Source: Niabella sp. (GTDB lineage Bacteria > Bacteroidota > Bacteroidia > Chitinophagales > Chitinophagaceae). Taken from it: DNA of 64,000 nucleotides. The notes under the pieces were generated by a model. The model was not told where the DNA came from. It did no database searches and worked only from the letters and a program-made list of their open reading frames with translations. Where the stretch lies: NCBI GenBank assembly GCA_017744715.1, contig JAGIAT010000005.1, forward strand, positions 248,001-312,000. The letters are read 5' to 3'. A program made the translations under genes and the position numbers. Below are positions 1 through 8,185 of the stretch, in pieces (the stretch's first letter is position 1; each line of letters opens with the position of its first letter).

Positions 1-1
1 C

Positions 2-112
2 ATCAAGAGCGCGTACCGGGAACAGAACCGGCTTTATACCCCAACAAATGTCAGTGGTTCAACAGATCAAGATGCTGTCGCAAAAATGGAAGTTGGCGAA
101 TACCTGCTATAA
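2..112 (+). CDS. C-terminal end of an unknown protein (truncated by window edge)
   Basis: An open frame runs in from the left edge and stops at TAA 110-112, giving the last 36 residues of a protein. The fragment is hydrophilic with no recognisable motif and ends in MEVGEYLL. Its codons look like those of neighbouring genes, and it would converge on ispE, which fits the local layout. Nothing about function can be said. The frame may also be fortuitous, because only 111 bases are visible. Confidence 0.35.
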   Translation: MKSAYREQNRLYTPTNVSGSTDQDAVAKMEVGEYLL

Positions 113-230
113 GCATAGCCGCAAGATACAAAAAATGAATCATTAAAAACCCCGAGCGGCAAAAAAGTTTTAACGTTATTCAGTAACGGGGTTTGAAAAT
201 ACGGAAACGGGGTGTCACCTGCTCTTGCTT

Positions 231-1058
231 TTAATGCAGCAGGGGCTCGTTCAGACAGAGGCATTTGGTAAAATATGTTTCCGGGAAAGTGGTCATATCC
301 GGCTGGTGTTTGAACAAGCCAAAAACAGTACTGCCGGTGCCCGTCATTGCAGCAAAAACAGCGCCCATCTCCAGCAATCGGGTTTTGATTGCGCGCACTT
401 CCGGATAGGCTTCAAACACCAGCGGCTCAAAATCATTTGTGACCAATGGCTCCCATTGCGATGGAGGCAGGTTTGCCAGTGTTTCCAGGGAATGAACAGG
501 AGGTGCAGGGGTGACACGGCTAAAAGCCCAGGGGGTACTGATATGTATGCCGGGGTTGATCACTGCCAGGTAATATGCCGCCAGGTTCAATGAAACGGGG
601 CGCAGTACTTCGCCGCGGCCGGTAGCATAGCAAGGACTGTTGAGCACAAAGAAGGGGCAATCACTACCCAGGTGCAATGCATATTTTAATAATTGTTTTT
701 GCGGCAATTGCAGGTTAAAAAAACGGTTTAATGCCATCAGCGCTGTGGCCCCGTTAGCACTTCCGGCGCCCAGGCCGGCTCCCGCCGGAATGTTTTTTAA
801 CAGATGAAAGCATACGGGAGGAAGATCGGGCAAATCCTGTTTTAACAGGTGCCAGGCTTTCCACACTATATTGTTTTCCGTGCTGCCGGGGATGGGCAAC
901 CCATAAAGCATCACCGCTGTTTCATCAGCAGGCATCAACTCCAGCACATCATATAGGGGCAGGGGATAAAAAATAGTTTCGAGGTCGTGAAACCCGTCGG
1001 CACGCTTGGCGGTGATGTGTAAGCCCAGATTTATCTTGCAGTTGGAAAAAAATACCAC
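231..1058 (-). CDS. ispE: 4-diphosphocytidyl-2-C-methyl-D-erythritol kinase
   Basis: IspE phosphorylates the 2-hydroxyl of CDP-ME with ATP in the non-mevalonate (MEP) isoprenoid pathway, in the cytosol. The 275-residue protein has the GHMP-kinase layout: the N-terminal motif with Lys8 (CKINLGL, residues 7-13), the phosphate-binding loop PAGAGLGAGSAN at 91-102, and the catalytic Asp133 in GSDCPFF. A C-terminal TGTGSTVFGLF motif is also present. Length is usual for the family. It lies 32 bases downstream of the DUF151 gene on the same strand, so the two probably share a transcript. No other MEP-pathway gene is in the window. Confidence 0.93.
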   Translation of the reverse strand: MVFFSNCKINLGLHITAKRADGFHDLETIFYPLPLYDVLELMPADETAVMLYGLPIPGSTENNIVWKAWHLLKQDLPDLPPVCFHLLKNIPAGAGLGAGSANGATALMALNRFFNLQLPQKQLLKYALHLGSDCPFFVLNSPCYATGRGEVLRPVSLNLAAYYLAVINPGIHISTPWAFSRVTPAPPVHSLETLANLPPSQWEPLVTNDFEPLVFEAYPEVRAIKTRLLEMGAVFAAMTGTGSTVFGLFKHQPDMTTFPETYFTKCLCLNEPLLH

Positions 1059-1090
1059 GTAACGGCGTATTAGATAGTAAAACGGCCCGG

Positions 1091-1687
1091 CTATTTTTGA
1101 GTCCGGCTATTGATTTCATCCCGTATAGCAATAGCCCGGATATAATCTTCGTTTTCCAATACCTCATTCAGCAGGGTATTGAGCTCTTCAAGGCTCAGGG
1201 TCTTCAGATCATCCCTCGACGGCTCACTGGTAGTGCCTCCAACGGCTTCTTCCTTTGTTGGCTTGGGCTCTCCCTTCTCATCCATTACAATACCCGCGGT
1301 TTCCAGTATGTTCTCGTACGTATAAATCGGGCATCCGAAACGGACGGCCAGGGCAATGGCGTCGGAAGTGCGGCTGTCGATCTCTACCGTGTCATGATCG
1401 GAAGAACAAATGAGCTTACTAAAAAAGATCCCTTCCTGAAGATCGGAGATGATGATCTCGTGCAGGTCGATATTAAAGGCGACCAGGAAGTTTTTCATCA
1501 GGTCATGAGTCAGTGGCCGGCTGGGATTCATTTTTTCAAGGGCTACCGCAATGGCCTGCGCCTCGAACCCGCCAATCACGATCGGCAGACGCCGCAACCC
1601 ATTTACTTCACCCAGCACAACGGCATAGGAATGGGTTTGCGTAATGCTGTGTGATAAGGCCACAATTTCTAACTCGATTTTTTTCAT
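1091..1687 (-). CDS. Bifunctional nuclease family protein (DUF151/BFN domain plus UVR motif)
   Basis: This 198-residue protein has an N-terminal BFN/DUF151 domain (about residues 5-130), recognisable from the GEVNGLRRLPIVIGGFEAQAIA region and from SRTSDAIALAVRFGCPIY. A charged linker (PTKEEAVGGTTSEPSRDD) leads to a C-terminal UVR-like helical motif with ENEDYIRAIAIRDEINSR near 176-193. Relatives include plant and mycobacterial proteins reported to have DNase/RNase activity; the BFN-UVR arrangement is common in Bacteroidota. It is the first gene of a probable two-gene unit with ispE. The biological substrate is unknown. Confidence 0.85.
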   Translation of the reverse strand: MKKIELEIVALSHSITQTHSYAVVLGEVNGLRRLPIVIGGFEAQAIAVALEKMNPSRPLTHDLMKNFLVAFNIDLHEIIISDLQEGIFFSKLICSSDHDTVEIDSRTSDAIALAVRFGCPIYTYENILETAGIVMDEKGEPKPTKEEAVGGTTSEPSRDDLKTLSLEELNTLLNEVLENEDYIRAIAIRDEINSRTQK

Positions 1688-1793
1688 ATATCACCAATTC
1701 TTAAATACGGGGTATTTAACCGGCAAATATAACCTTTTTACGGTCCATAATGCCGTTTACGGGATAAAAAACAGCGGGCCGGCGTTCCGGTCA

Positions 1794-3443
1794 TCAGCGC
1801 ATTTTTTTGTAAGCATTGATCAAACCGGATGTGCTGCTGTCGTGTCCTGTAACCGGTGCGTCGCCTTCAAGGACCGGCAGGATCTTATTGGCCAGTTGTT
1901 TTCCCAGTTCCACACCCCACTGGTCAAAACTGTAAATGTTCCAGATCACTCCCTGTACAAAGATCTTGTGTTCATATAACGCGATCAGCTGTCCCAGCGT
2001 ATAAGGTGTGATCATTTTTATCAGAAATGAATTGGTTGGCTTATTGCCCTCAAAAACCTTAAATGGAGCCAGGCGGTCGATTTCGGATTTTGAAAGACCG
2101 GATTTCTTTAATTCTTCTTTTACCTCTTTCAGGGTTTTCCCGTTCATGAGGGCTTCGGTTTGTGCAAAGAAATTGCTCAATAATTTTTGGTGGTGATCGC
2201 CTACCGGGTTATGGGTTTGCGCCGGTGCGATAAAATCACAGGGGATCAGGGGGGTACCCTGGTGTATGAGCTGATAAAAGGCATGTTGCCCGTTGGTACC
2301 GGGTTCGCCCCAGATCACGGGACCGGTGGGATAGGTTACTCTTTTCCCGTTGCGGTCTACACTTTTTCCGTTGCTTTCCATATTGCCTTGCTGAAAATAA
2401 GCAGGGAAGCGGTGCAGGTACTGGTCATAGGGCAGGATGGCCTCTGTTTGCGCGCCAAAAAAATCGGTATACCAAAGCCCTGTAAGCGCCATAATTACAG
2501 GAATGTTTCGTTCGAACGGAGCTGTTTTAAAATGTTCGTCGATATTGTAGGCACCTTTTAACAGCTCCTCGAAGTGGTTGTAACCAATGGTGAGGGCAAT
2601 GGATAAACCAATAGCAGACCATAACGAATAACGGCCGCCTACCCAATCCCAGAACTCAAACATATTCTTCGTATCGATACCGAATTTTTTTACTTCCTTT
2701 TCATTGGTACTCAGGGCTGCAAAATGTTTGGATACCTGCCTGATGTCTTTGGCCTTTTTTAAGAACCAGTCTCGCGCGGTATGCGCATTGGTCATGGTTT
2801 CCTGAGTGGTAAAGGTTTTTGAGGCAATGAGGAAAAGCGTTGTTTCCGGGTTTACCTTTTTAAGAATTTCGGTGATCTGGGTGCCGTCCACATTGGATAC
2901 AAAATAGGCTTCGATGCCCTTTACCGTGTAAGGCTTCAGCGCTTCGGTAACCATAAAAGGCCCCAGGTCGCTACCGCCGATGCCGATATTTACAATGGAT
3001 TTGATTTTTTTACCGGTATATCCCACATGCGCGCCACTATGTACCGCTTCGCAAAAACGCTTCATTTTTTGCTGCACTTTACGCACCGCCGGCATTACAT
3101 TTTCGCCATTGCTGAGGATGGCATCTTTTCCAAAATACCGCAACGCAATATGCAGTACAGACCGCTGCTCGGTTTGATTAATGACTGCCCCCGAAAACAT
3201 AGCACGGATGGCATCCTGCAAATGGGTTTCGGTTGCCAGTTCTGTCAGCAGTTGAAGGGTTTGACCGGTAATCCGGTTCTTGGAATAATCAAAAAGAAGG
3301 TCTTCATGACGAAGCGAATATTTTTGAAAACGTTGTTCATCGGCTGCAAACAGATCCCGCATATGCACTTGTTTCATGGTTGCGGCATGCGCGGTTAATT
3401 TTTTCCAGCTCTTGGTTTTGGACGGATTTTGGGTTGGTAACAT
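1794..3443 (-). CDS. pgi: Glucose-6-phosphate isomerase
   Basis: Pgi interconverts glucose 6-phosphate and fructose 6-phosphate in glycolysis and gluconeogenesis. The 549-residue protein matches the full-length bacterial/eukaryotic family. It has the sugar-phosphate loop GIGGSDLGP (154-162), the [13 protein letters not shown] segment, the [14 protein letters not shown] region with the catalytic His/Glu neighbourhood, and the second PGI signature [18 protein letters not shown] near the C-terminus. It lies 23 bases downstream of the threonine aldolase gene on the same strand, so co-transcription is likely. All expected segments are present and uninterrupted. Confidence 0.97.
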   Translation of the reverse strand: MLPTQNPSKTKSWKKLTAHAATMKQVHMRDLFAADEQRFQKYSLRHEDLLFDYSKNRITGQTLQLLTELATETHLQDAIRAMFSGAVINQTEQRSVLHIALRYFGKDAILSNGENVMPAVRKVQQKMKRFCEAVHSGAHVGYTGKKIKSIVNIGIGGSDLGPFMVTEALKPYTVKGIEAYFVSNVDGTQITEILKKVNPETTLFLIASKTFTTQETMTNAHTARDWFLKKAKDIRQVSKHFAALSTNEKEVKKFGIDTKNMFEFWDWVGGRYSLWSAIGLSIALTIGYNHFEELLKGAYNIDEHFKTAPFERNIPVIMALTGLWYTDFFGAQTEAILPYDQYLHRFPAYFQQGNMESNGKSVDRNGKRVTYPTGPVIWGEPGTNGQHAFYQLIHQGTPLIPCDFIAPAQTHNPVGDHHQKLLSNFFAQTEALMNGKTLKEVKEELKKSGLSKSEIDRLAPFKVFEGNKPTNSFLIKMITPYTLGQLIALYEHKIFVQGVIWNIYSFDQWGVELGKQLANKILPVLEGDAPVTGHDSSTSGLINAYKKMR

Positions 3444-3466
3444 ATCTTTTTCTTTAGTCGTTTTTT

Positions 3467-4477
3467 TTAAAGGCTCCGGATTTTGTCGATCAACTGTTGC
3501 ACCATCGTTTCAGTGATGTCCAGGTGCAATACAAAACGAACCCTGTCGGGCGCTACGGCATTACAACGGATCCCGTTTACTCCAAACCGGGCAACCAGGT
3601 CGGCGGCCGTTACGCCCTTCGTTTCAAAAATAATGATATTTGTTTCTACCGGTAAAATGTTTTCAACAAAGCGGCAATCTTGCAGGGCACCGGCAATGGC
3701 CGCTGCATGTGCATGATCGGTTTCCAGGCGCTGTATATGATACTCCAGTGCATAAAGCCCCGCCGCGGCAAGAATACCTGCCTGGCGCATGCCGCCTCCC
3801 AGCACTTTCCGATAACGTCTGGCCCGGGCAATAAAGGCCTTGCTGCCGAGCAGCACGCTGCCTACCGGGCAGCCCAGTCCTTTGGAAAAACATACGGAAA
3901 TACTGTCAAATAACCGGCCGTACTGCTCCGGTGTTTCGTTGCGGGCAACCAGTGCATTGAATAAACGGGCGCCGTCGAGATGAAAACCCAGCTGGTGTTC
4001 TTTACAAACCTGCCGGATGTGTTGCAGTGCTTCAAAATCATAACAGCTGCCGCCGCCCCGGTTGCTGGTGTTTTCAATACATACCAGCCTGCTGGCAGAT
4101 TTATGTACATCATCAGGATTGATGGCGGCCGCCACCTGGGCTGCGGTAATGCGCCCGCGGTTACCCGGCAGTAAACGAACGGATGCACCGGAATTAAAGG
4201 CAATACCTCCCGCCTCATACTGGTATACATGGGCGTCTGCATCACAGATTACTTCGTCACCGGGCTGTGTATGGCATTTGATAGCGATCTGGTTGGTTTG
4301 GGTGCCGCTGCAACAAAAAAGGGCCGCTTCCATATCAAACAACGCGGCGCAGCGGGTTTCCAGTTCATTTACGGTTGGATCTTCTCCAAAAACATCATCC
4401 CCTGTCTTTGCAGCCATCATGGCCTGCAGCATGCCGGGGGTAGGGCGCGTTACGGTATCTGAGCGTAGATCAATCAT
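3467..4477 (-). CDS. ltaE: Low-specificity L-threonine aldolase
   Basis: This PLP enzyme cleaves L-threonine and L-allo-threonine to glycine and acetaldehyde. The 336-residue chain begins with the family-typical [16 protein letters not shown]. It contains the SGTQTNQIA loop, His83 that stacks on PLP, Asp168 in HLDGAR, and the Schiff-base lysine Lys199 in [12 protein letters not shown]. It is the first gene of a probable ltaE-pgi unit. A TAATTTTG box lies only 7 bases upstream of the start codon, which would give an almost leaderless mRNA. Confidence 0.93.
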   Translation of the reverse strand: MIDLRSDTVTRPTPGMLQAMMAAKTGDDVFGEDPTVNELETRCAALFDMEAALFCCSGTQTNQIAIKCHTQPGDEVICDADAHVYQYEAGGIAFNSGASVRLLPGNRGRITAAQVAAAINPDDVHKSASRLVCIENTSNRGGGSCYDFEALQHIRQVCKEHQLGFHLDGARLFNALVARNETPEQYGRLFDSISVCFSKGLGCPVGSVLLGSKAFIARARRYRKVLGGGMRQAGILAAAGLYALEYHIQRLETDHAHAAAIAGALQDCRFVENILPVETNIIIFETKGVTAADLVARFGVNGIRCNAVAPDRVRFVLHLDITETMVQQLIDKIRSL

Positions 4478-4484
4478 GGAATTC

Positions 4485-4492
4485 CAAAATTA
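4485..4492 (-). promoter_or_regulatory. Candidate -7 box (TAATTTTG) for ltaE
   Basis: The minus strand reads TAATTTTG, matching the Bacteroidota -7 consensus TAnnTTTG, and is followed after only 7 bases by the ltaE ATG. Transcription would start at or next to the start codon. No clear -33 TTTG is visible, so this is tentative. Confidence 0.4.
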
Positions 4493-4744
4493 GGATTTTG
4501 AAAGAACCTTCCGGCATTCGGACCGGAAATTTGCAGGCAGCTGGTAAATAAATGAAATTCAACGACGAAGGATATATTACATATTTTTTAACATAGAAAA
4601 GCTAAATTTGTAGATAATTTGTAACGTGTTATCGAAATATCTGTCTCTTTTTTTCGTTGTAATGGGCGTGGGGATGGATACCGGTGCGATGACGATTCTT
4701 TAATAAGCGGCGATTTATTATCCGGCGATTTATTTTGATTTAAA

Positions 4745-5953
4745 ATGGCTTTAAAACTGAGAGGAAAAAAGGGGTTTATTGCAATAACAGGCATTTTTGC
4801 ATTTTCAATAATCAGCGCAGCACAAACATCTTATTCACCCGCGGCTTCTTACGGGGCTTTTTTTGACGCGCAAACGAGTTTGCCGCGTCCTAAAGAGTCT
4901 TTTCAAAAAAAGGGAGAATACCTGAAGAGTCTGTTTAAACTAAAAGGGCTCGACTGGCCGGCAAAGTATGTATACCTCCGTTCATTTAAATATGACAGTC
5001 AGCTGGAGGTATGGGTGAAGAATTCGCCTAAAGAAGCATACAAGCTTCTGAAAATTTATAAAGTATGTGCACTGGCCGGCTCCCTGGGCCCTAAAAGGTT
5101 TGAAGGTGATTACCAGGTACCGGAAGGTTTTTATTATATCAACGAATTCAATCCCAACAGTACGTATTATTTATCGCTGGGCCTGAATTATCCCAATCCA
5201 TCCGATCGTATTCTCTCCGACCAGGCAAAGCCGGGGGGAGATATCTTTATTCATGGAGGATGTGCCACTGTGGGTTGTATCCCTATTAAAAATGACCAGA
5301 TCGATGAGTTATATATTTTGACGGCCAGCGCTAAAAGTGCGGGGCTCGATTATATCCCGGTTCATATTTTCCCGATCAATTACAGCGTGAAGCGGAGCTA
5401 TGAGTACCTGAGCAAGATGCTGGAAACAGACCCTTCCTACAAGGCGCTCAATGTAAAACTGGAACAGGCCTTTGAGTATTTTGAGCAGCATAAGCAATTA
5501 CCGGTGGTAATGACAAAGGACAACGGAGAGTATGTGATCAATGATGCACCGGCGCTGGAGCCCAGGTTTCTGCCCCCGCCGCCGAAAATACGTCCGAAGA
5601 ACAAGCATGTTTTTGTGGTAAGAAAAGTGAGCGATGTGGTGCACGGTGTTTCCAAGTGGCCCGAGTTCCCGGGCGGCACTTCGGCTTACGAAACATTTGT
5701 ACAAAAGCTGGGTAAAGACATGGTTCCTTTTTTGCCCGATAGTGTTACCAAGGCATTTGTACAATTGGAATTTATTATCGATGCAGATGGAACCCCGGTG
5801 AACTTTAAAGTGCTGAAAGGGGGCGTGGATGAGTATTTTAACGGCGAGCTGATTCACCGAATGGAAAATATGCCGAAGTGGTCACCGGCCGTCTTCAACC
5901 GGTCGCCCATACCCAAAAAAATGGTACAAACAATTGCCGTAATCAGCGAATAA
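4745..5953 (+). CDS. YafK/YkuD-type L,D-transpeptidase fused to a TonB C-terminal domain
   Basis: The 402-residue protein has an N-terminal signal sequence or anchor (hydrophobic 10-26, AAQ near 25-27). An L,D-transpeptidase-like domain of the YafK type (about 60-215) contains the catalytic arrangement His170-GGCATVG-Cys178, and the fold-typical GDYQVPEGFY strand. A Pro/Lys linker (PPPPKIRPKNK, about 275-288) connects to a C-terminal domain of about 110 residues. That domain has the TonB/energy-transducer pattern: WPEFPGGTSAYETF, then VQLEFIIDADGTPVNFKVLKGG. L,D-transpeptidases cross-link or cut peptidoglycan in the periplasm. The TonB-like domain may instead serve as a protein-binding module, since no TonB transmembrane/ExbB-contact region is evident. 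A TAAATTTG box at 4603-4610 could be a distant promoter. Confidence 0.8.
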   Translation: MALKLRGKKGFIAITGIFAFSIISAAQTSYSPAASYGAFFDAQTSLPRPKESFQKKGEYLKSLFKLKGLDWPAKYVYLRSFKYDSQLEVWVKNSPKEAYKLLKIYKVCALAGSLGPKRFEGDYQVPEGFYYINEFNPNSTYYLSLGLNYPNPSDRILSDQAKPGGDIFIHGGCATVGCIPIKNDQIDELYILTASAKSAGLDYIPVHIFPINYSVKRSYEYLSKMLETDPSYKALNVKLEQAFEYFEQHKQLPVVMTKDNGEYVINDAPALEPRFLPPPPKIRPKNKHVFVVRKVSDVVHGVSKWPEFPGGTSAYETFVQKLGKDMVPFLPDSVTKAFVQLEFIIDADGTPVNFKVLKGGVDEYFNGELIHRMENMPKWSPAVFNRSPIPKKMVQTIAVISE

Positions 5954-5968
5954 AGAAAGGGATGGCTG

Positions 5969-7231
5969 CTAACGGTGCAGGGCGCGGATATTCTTCAGCG
6001 TTTGCTGCCTTACCAGTACGTCCTTATGGCCGATATACCGGTCCAGTGCGGCTTGATTATAATGCCGGATCGTAGTTAGTGTCAACCCGGGTGTAATATG
6101 TACATCAAAGACCTCCGCTGCTGCCGATGAAAACCGGCTGATCTTTTCTTCCCAGTTATCAAAAGCAAAAATAAGACTGATCGCCCCGTTTTGCGTAAGG
6201 GTGGGTCTTAAAGAATGCTCGTTAAACCATTGGTATAGCTGGTACGCATGTGCATCCCCTACGAAAGAAAAATCTTTTGTTTTTAACTCCATCATTACCT
6301 GGTTCTCTTTGATTACGATGATGGGAGGCAGGTCCTTGTTCATGTGATCCTGGATAACGGTTCCCGGAAGGTCTGCATCCAGGAAGCATTTCACATATAA
6401 AGGAATGTTTCTGTTTTGTAACGGTTTGATGGTTTTGGGGTGAATGACCTGCGCGCCGTAATATGCCATCTCAATCACCTCGTTATAACTCAGCTCATGA
6501 ATGGGTACGGCATCCGGGATCTTTTTAGGGTCGGCGCTCATTACACTTTCCACATCTTTCCAGATGGTAAGACTATCTGCATGGAGCATATTTGCGAAAA
6601 GAGCGGCGGAGTAGTCGCTGCCTTCCCGGCCAAGGGTGGTACTTTCGTTTTCATCGGTAGCGCCGATAAACCCTTGCGTGATTACCCACTTTTTTGATTG
6701 AAGAATGGGAGCGATCCTTGCATTAATTTGCAGTTGGGTATAATCCCAGTTAATATTGGCGTCTCTGAAATTATCGTCTGTACGGAAAATGTCCCTTACA
6801 TCGATCCACTCATTGGCAATGCCCCGTTCGGAGAGGTACGCGCTCACAATGCAGGTAGACAAAAGCTCTCCAATGCTCACTACCTGGTCATAATAGTAAT
6901 CGAATTCCCGAACCGGATGATCATGTAGCATCCATTCCACTTCGGTAAAAAAATCCTTTAGCCTTGCTTCGCAGGCCAGGTAATGGGTCACCAGCAGGTA
7001 TTTGGCCGTGGTAATATGCTGTTTTTTTATTTCTTCAAAGAGCTGCAAGGCCTGGTCCTTTTCATGGTTGTAATAAGCCTGTACCACTTTTTCAAGGGCA
7101 TTGGTGGTTTTGCCCATCGCAGAAATAACAACGACCAGGTCTTCGTCAGGAAAACGCTCCAGGATATCTGCTACATTCGAAACCCGTTCTGCACTGTTTA
7201 CCGAAGCTCCGCCAAACTTGTATACCTTCAT
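5969..7231 (-). CDS. Monofunctional aspartate kinase
   Basis: Aspartate kinase phosphorylates L-aspartate as the entry step to lysine, threonine and methionine. The 420-residue protein opens with the kinase motif KFGGASV (5-11), and contains a GREGSDYSAALFA segment and KDVESVMSADPKKI, both typical of the amino-acid-kinase fold. A C-terminal region of about 130 residues is the regulatory ACT portion. It shows no fused homoserine dehydrogenase. It stands alone, with the transpeptidase gene converging on it 15 bases away. Which end product inhibits it cannot be read from the sequence. Confidence 0.9.
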   Translation of the reverse strand: MKVYKFGGASVNSAERVSNVADILERFPDEDLVVVISAMGKTTNALEKVVQAYYNHEKDQALQLFEEIKKQHITTAKYLLVTHYLACEARLKDFFTEVEWMLHDHPVREFDYYYDQVVSIGELLSTCIVSAYLSERGIANEWIDVRDIFRTDDNFRDANINWDYTQLQINARIAPILQSKKWVITQGFIGATDENESTTLGREGSDYSAALFANMLHADSLTIWKDVESVMSADPKKIPDAVPIHELSYNEVIEMAYYGAQVIHPKTIKPLQNRNIPLYVKCFLDADLPGTVIQDHMNKDLPPIIVIKENQVMMELKTKDFSFVGDAHAYQLYQWFNEHSLRPTLTQNGAISLIFAFDNWEEKISRFSSAAAEVFDVHITPGLTLTTIRHYNQAALDRYIGHKDVLVRQQTLKNIRALHR

Positions 7232-7312
7232 TGTTTTTATTTTGCGGACGAAGGTCGTTTTTTTTTAAGAAACGCCGTTGGGTGCGGAAAAATAAATCCG
7301 GTTATAGGTAAA

Positions 7313-7347
7313 GCATTCTGCATTTAGCATTCGGCGTTTAGCATTTA
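7313..7347. repeat. Imperfect 14-bp tandem repeat, 2.5 copies
   Basis: Three consecutive units read GCATTCTGCATTTA, GCATTCGGCGTTTA and GCATTTA (partial). They lie between the divergent aspartate kinase and ABC ATPase genes. Simple repeats of this kind are common between genes in Bacteroidota; no function is apparent. Confidence 0.6.
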
Positions 7348-7423
7348 TCCTTCAGGGCGTAGCCTTTGGCGATCCCAAAAATAATCCCTCAGGCAATTGC
7401 CAACTTATTTGTAGTTTTAGCGC

Positions 7424-8185
7424 ATGGCTACTCCCATCATTTCGGTTCGCAATCTGGTAAAGGATTATGACCAGTTCCGCGCGGTAAAGGGCATTTCTTT
7501 TGAAGTGTATGAAGGTGAAATATTTGGTTTACTGGGTCCGAATGGCGCAGGCAAATCAACCACGCTGGAGATTATTGAAACACTTCGGGAAAAAACAAGT
7601 GGCGATGTAGTGGTGGGAGGATATAACCTGGACAGGGAGCCGGATGCCATTAAAGGAATCATTGGTGTACAACTTCAGGCCAGCGGCTACTATCCGGGTT
7701 TGAATCTTTTACAGCTGGTGGATCTTTTCGCAGGATTGTACAACCAGCGGGTTCATGCAATGGACCTGTTAAAAACAGTGAATCTGGAGGAGAAGGCGCG
7801 GGCAAAATTCAAGGACCTGAGTGGCGGGCAGAAACAGCGGTTTTCGGTAGCTACTACACTGATCAATAAACCCAGGGTGATCTTTTTAGACGAACCGACT
7901 ACCGGCCTCGATCCACAGGCGCGGAGAAACCTATGGGAGCTGATCCGGAAGATCAATGCAGCGGGTACTACGGTTATCATTACCACCCATTATATGGATG
8001 AGGCCGAATACCTGTGCAACCGGATCGCGATCATCGACTCCGGTAACATCGTTGCGCTTGATACCCCCGACCAGTTAATTGATAACCTTGTAGCAACGGG
8101 TTTTGAACGCCCGAAGGAGGTAAAGAAAGCCAACCTCGAAGACGTGTTTATTCACTTAACCGGAAAGCATCTGCGGGAGGATTAA
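7424..8185 (+). CDS. ABC transporter ATP-binding protein (orphan)
   Basis: This 253-residue nucleotide-binding subunit has Walker A GPNGAGKST (38-46), the signature LSGGQ (132-136), Walker B VIFLDEP (152-158) and the switch-histidine region TTHYMDEAEYLC. It resembles the drug/ABC-2 export class (CcmA-like). Such ATPases normally sit next to an ABC-2 membrane subunit, but none is present on either side here. The downstream neighbour is an unrelated ATPase gene on the opposite strand, and the two stop codons overlap in the TTAA at 8182-8185. The partner permease and substrate are unknown. Confidence 0.9.
   Translation: MATPIISVRNLVKDYDQFRAVKGISFEVYEGEIFGLLGPNGAGKSTTLEIIETLREKTSGDVVVGGYNLDREPDAIKGIIGVQLQASGYYPGLNLLQLVDLFAGLYNQRVHAMDLLKTVNLEEKARAKFKDLSGGQKQRFSVATTLINKPRVIFLDEPTTGLDPQARRNLWELIRKINAAGTTVIITTHYMDEAEYLCNRIAIIDSGNIVALDTPDQLIDNLVATGFERPKEVKKANLEDVFIHLTGKHLRED

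Noticed and set aside
154..195. AAACCCCG/CGGGGTTT pair between the truncated first gene and ispE as a terminator
   Set aside because: The loop is over 20 bases long and there is no T-run on either side.
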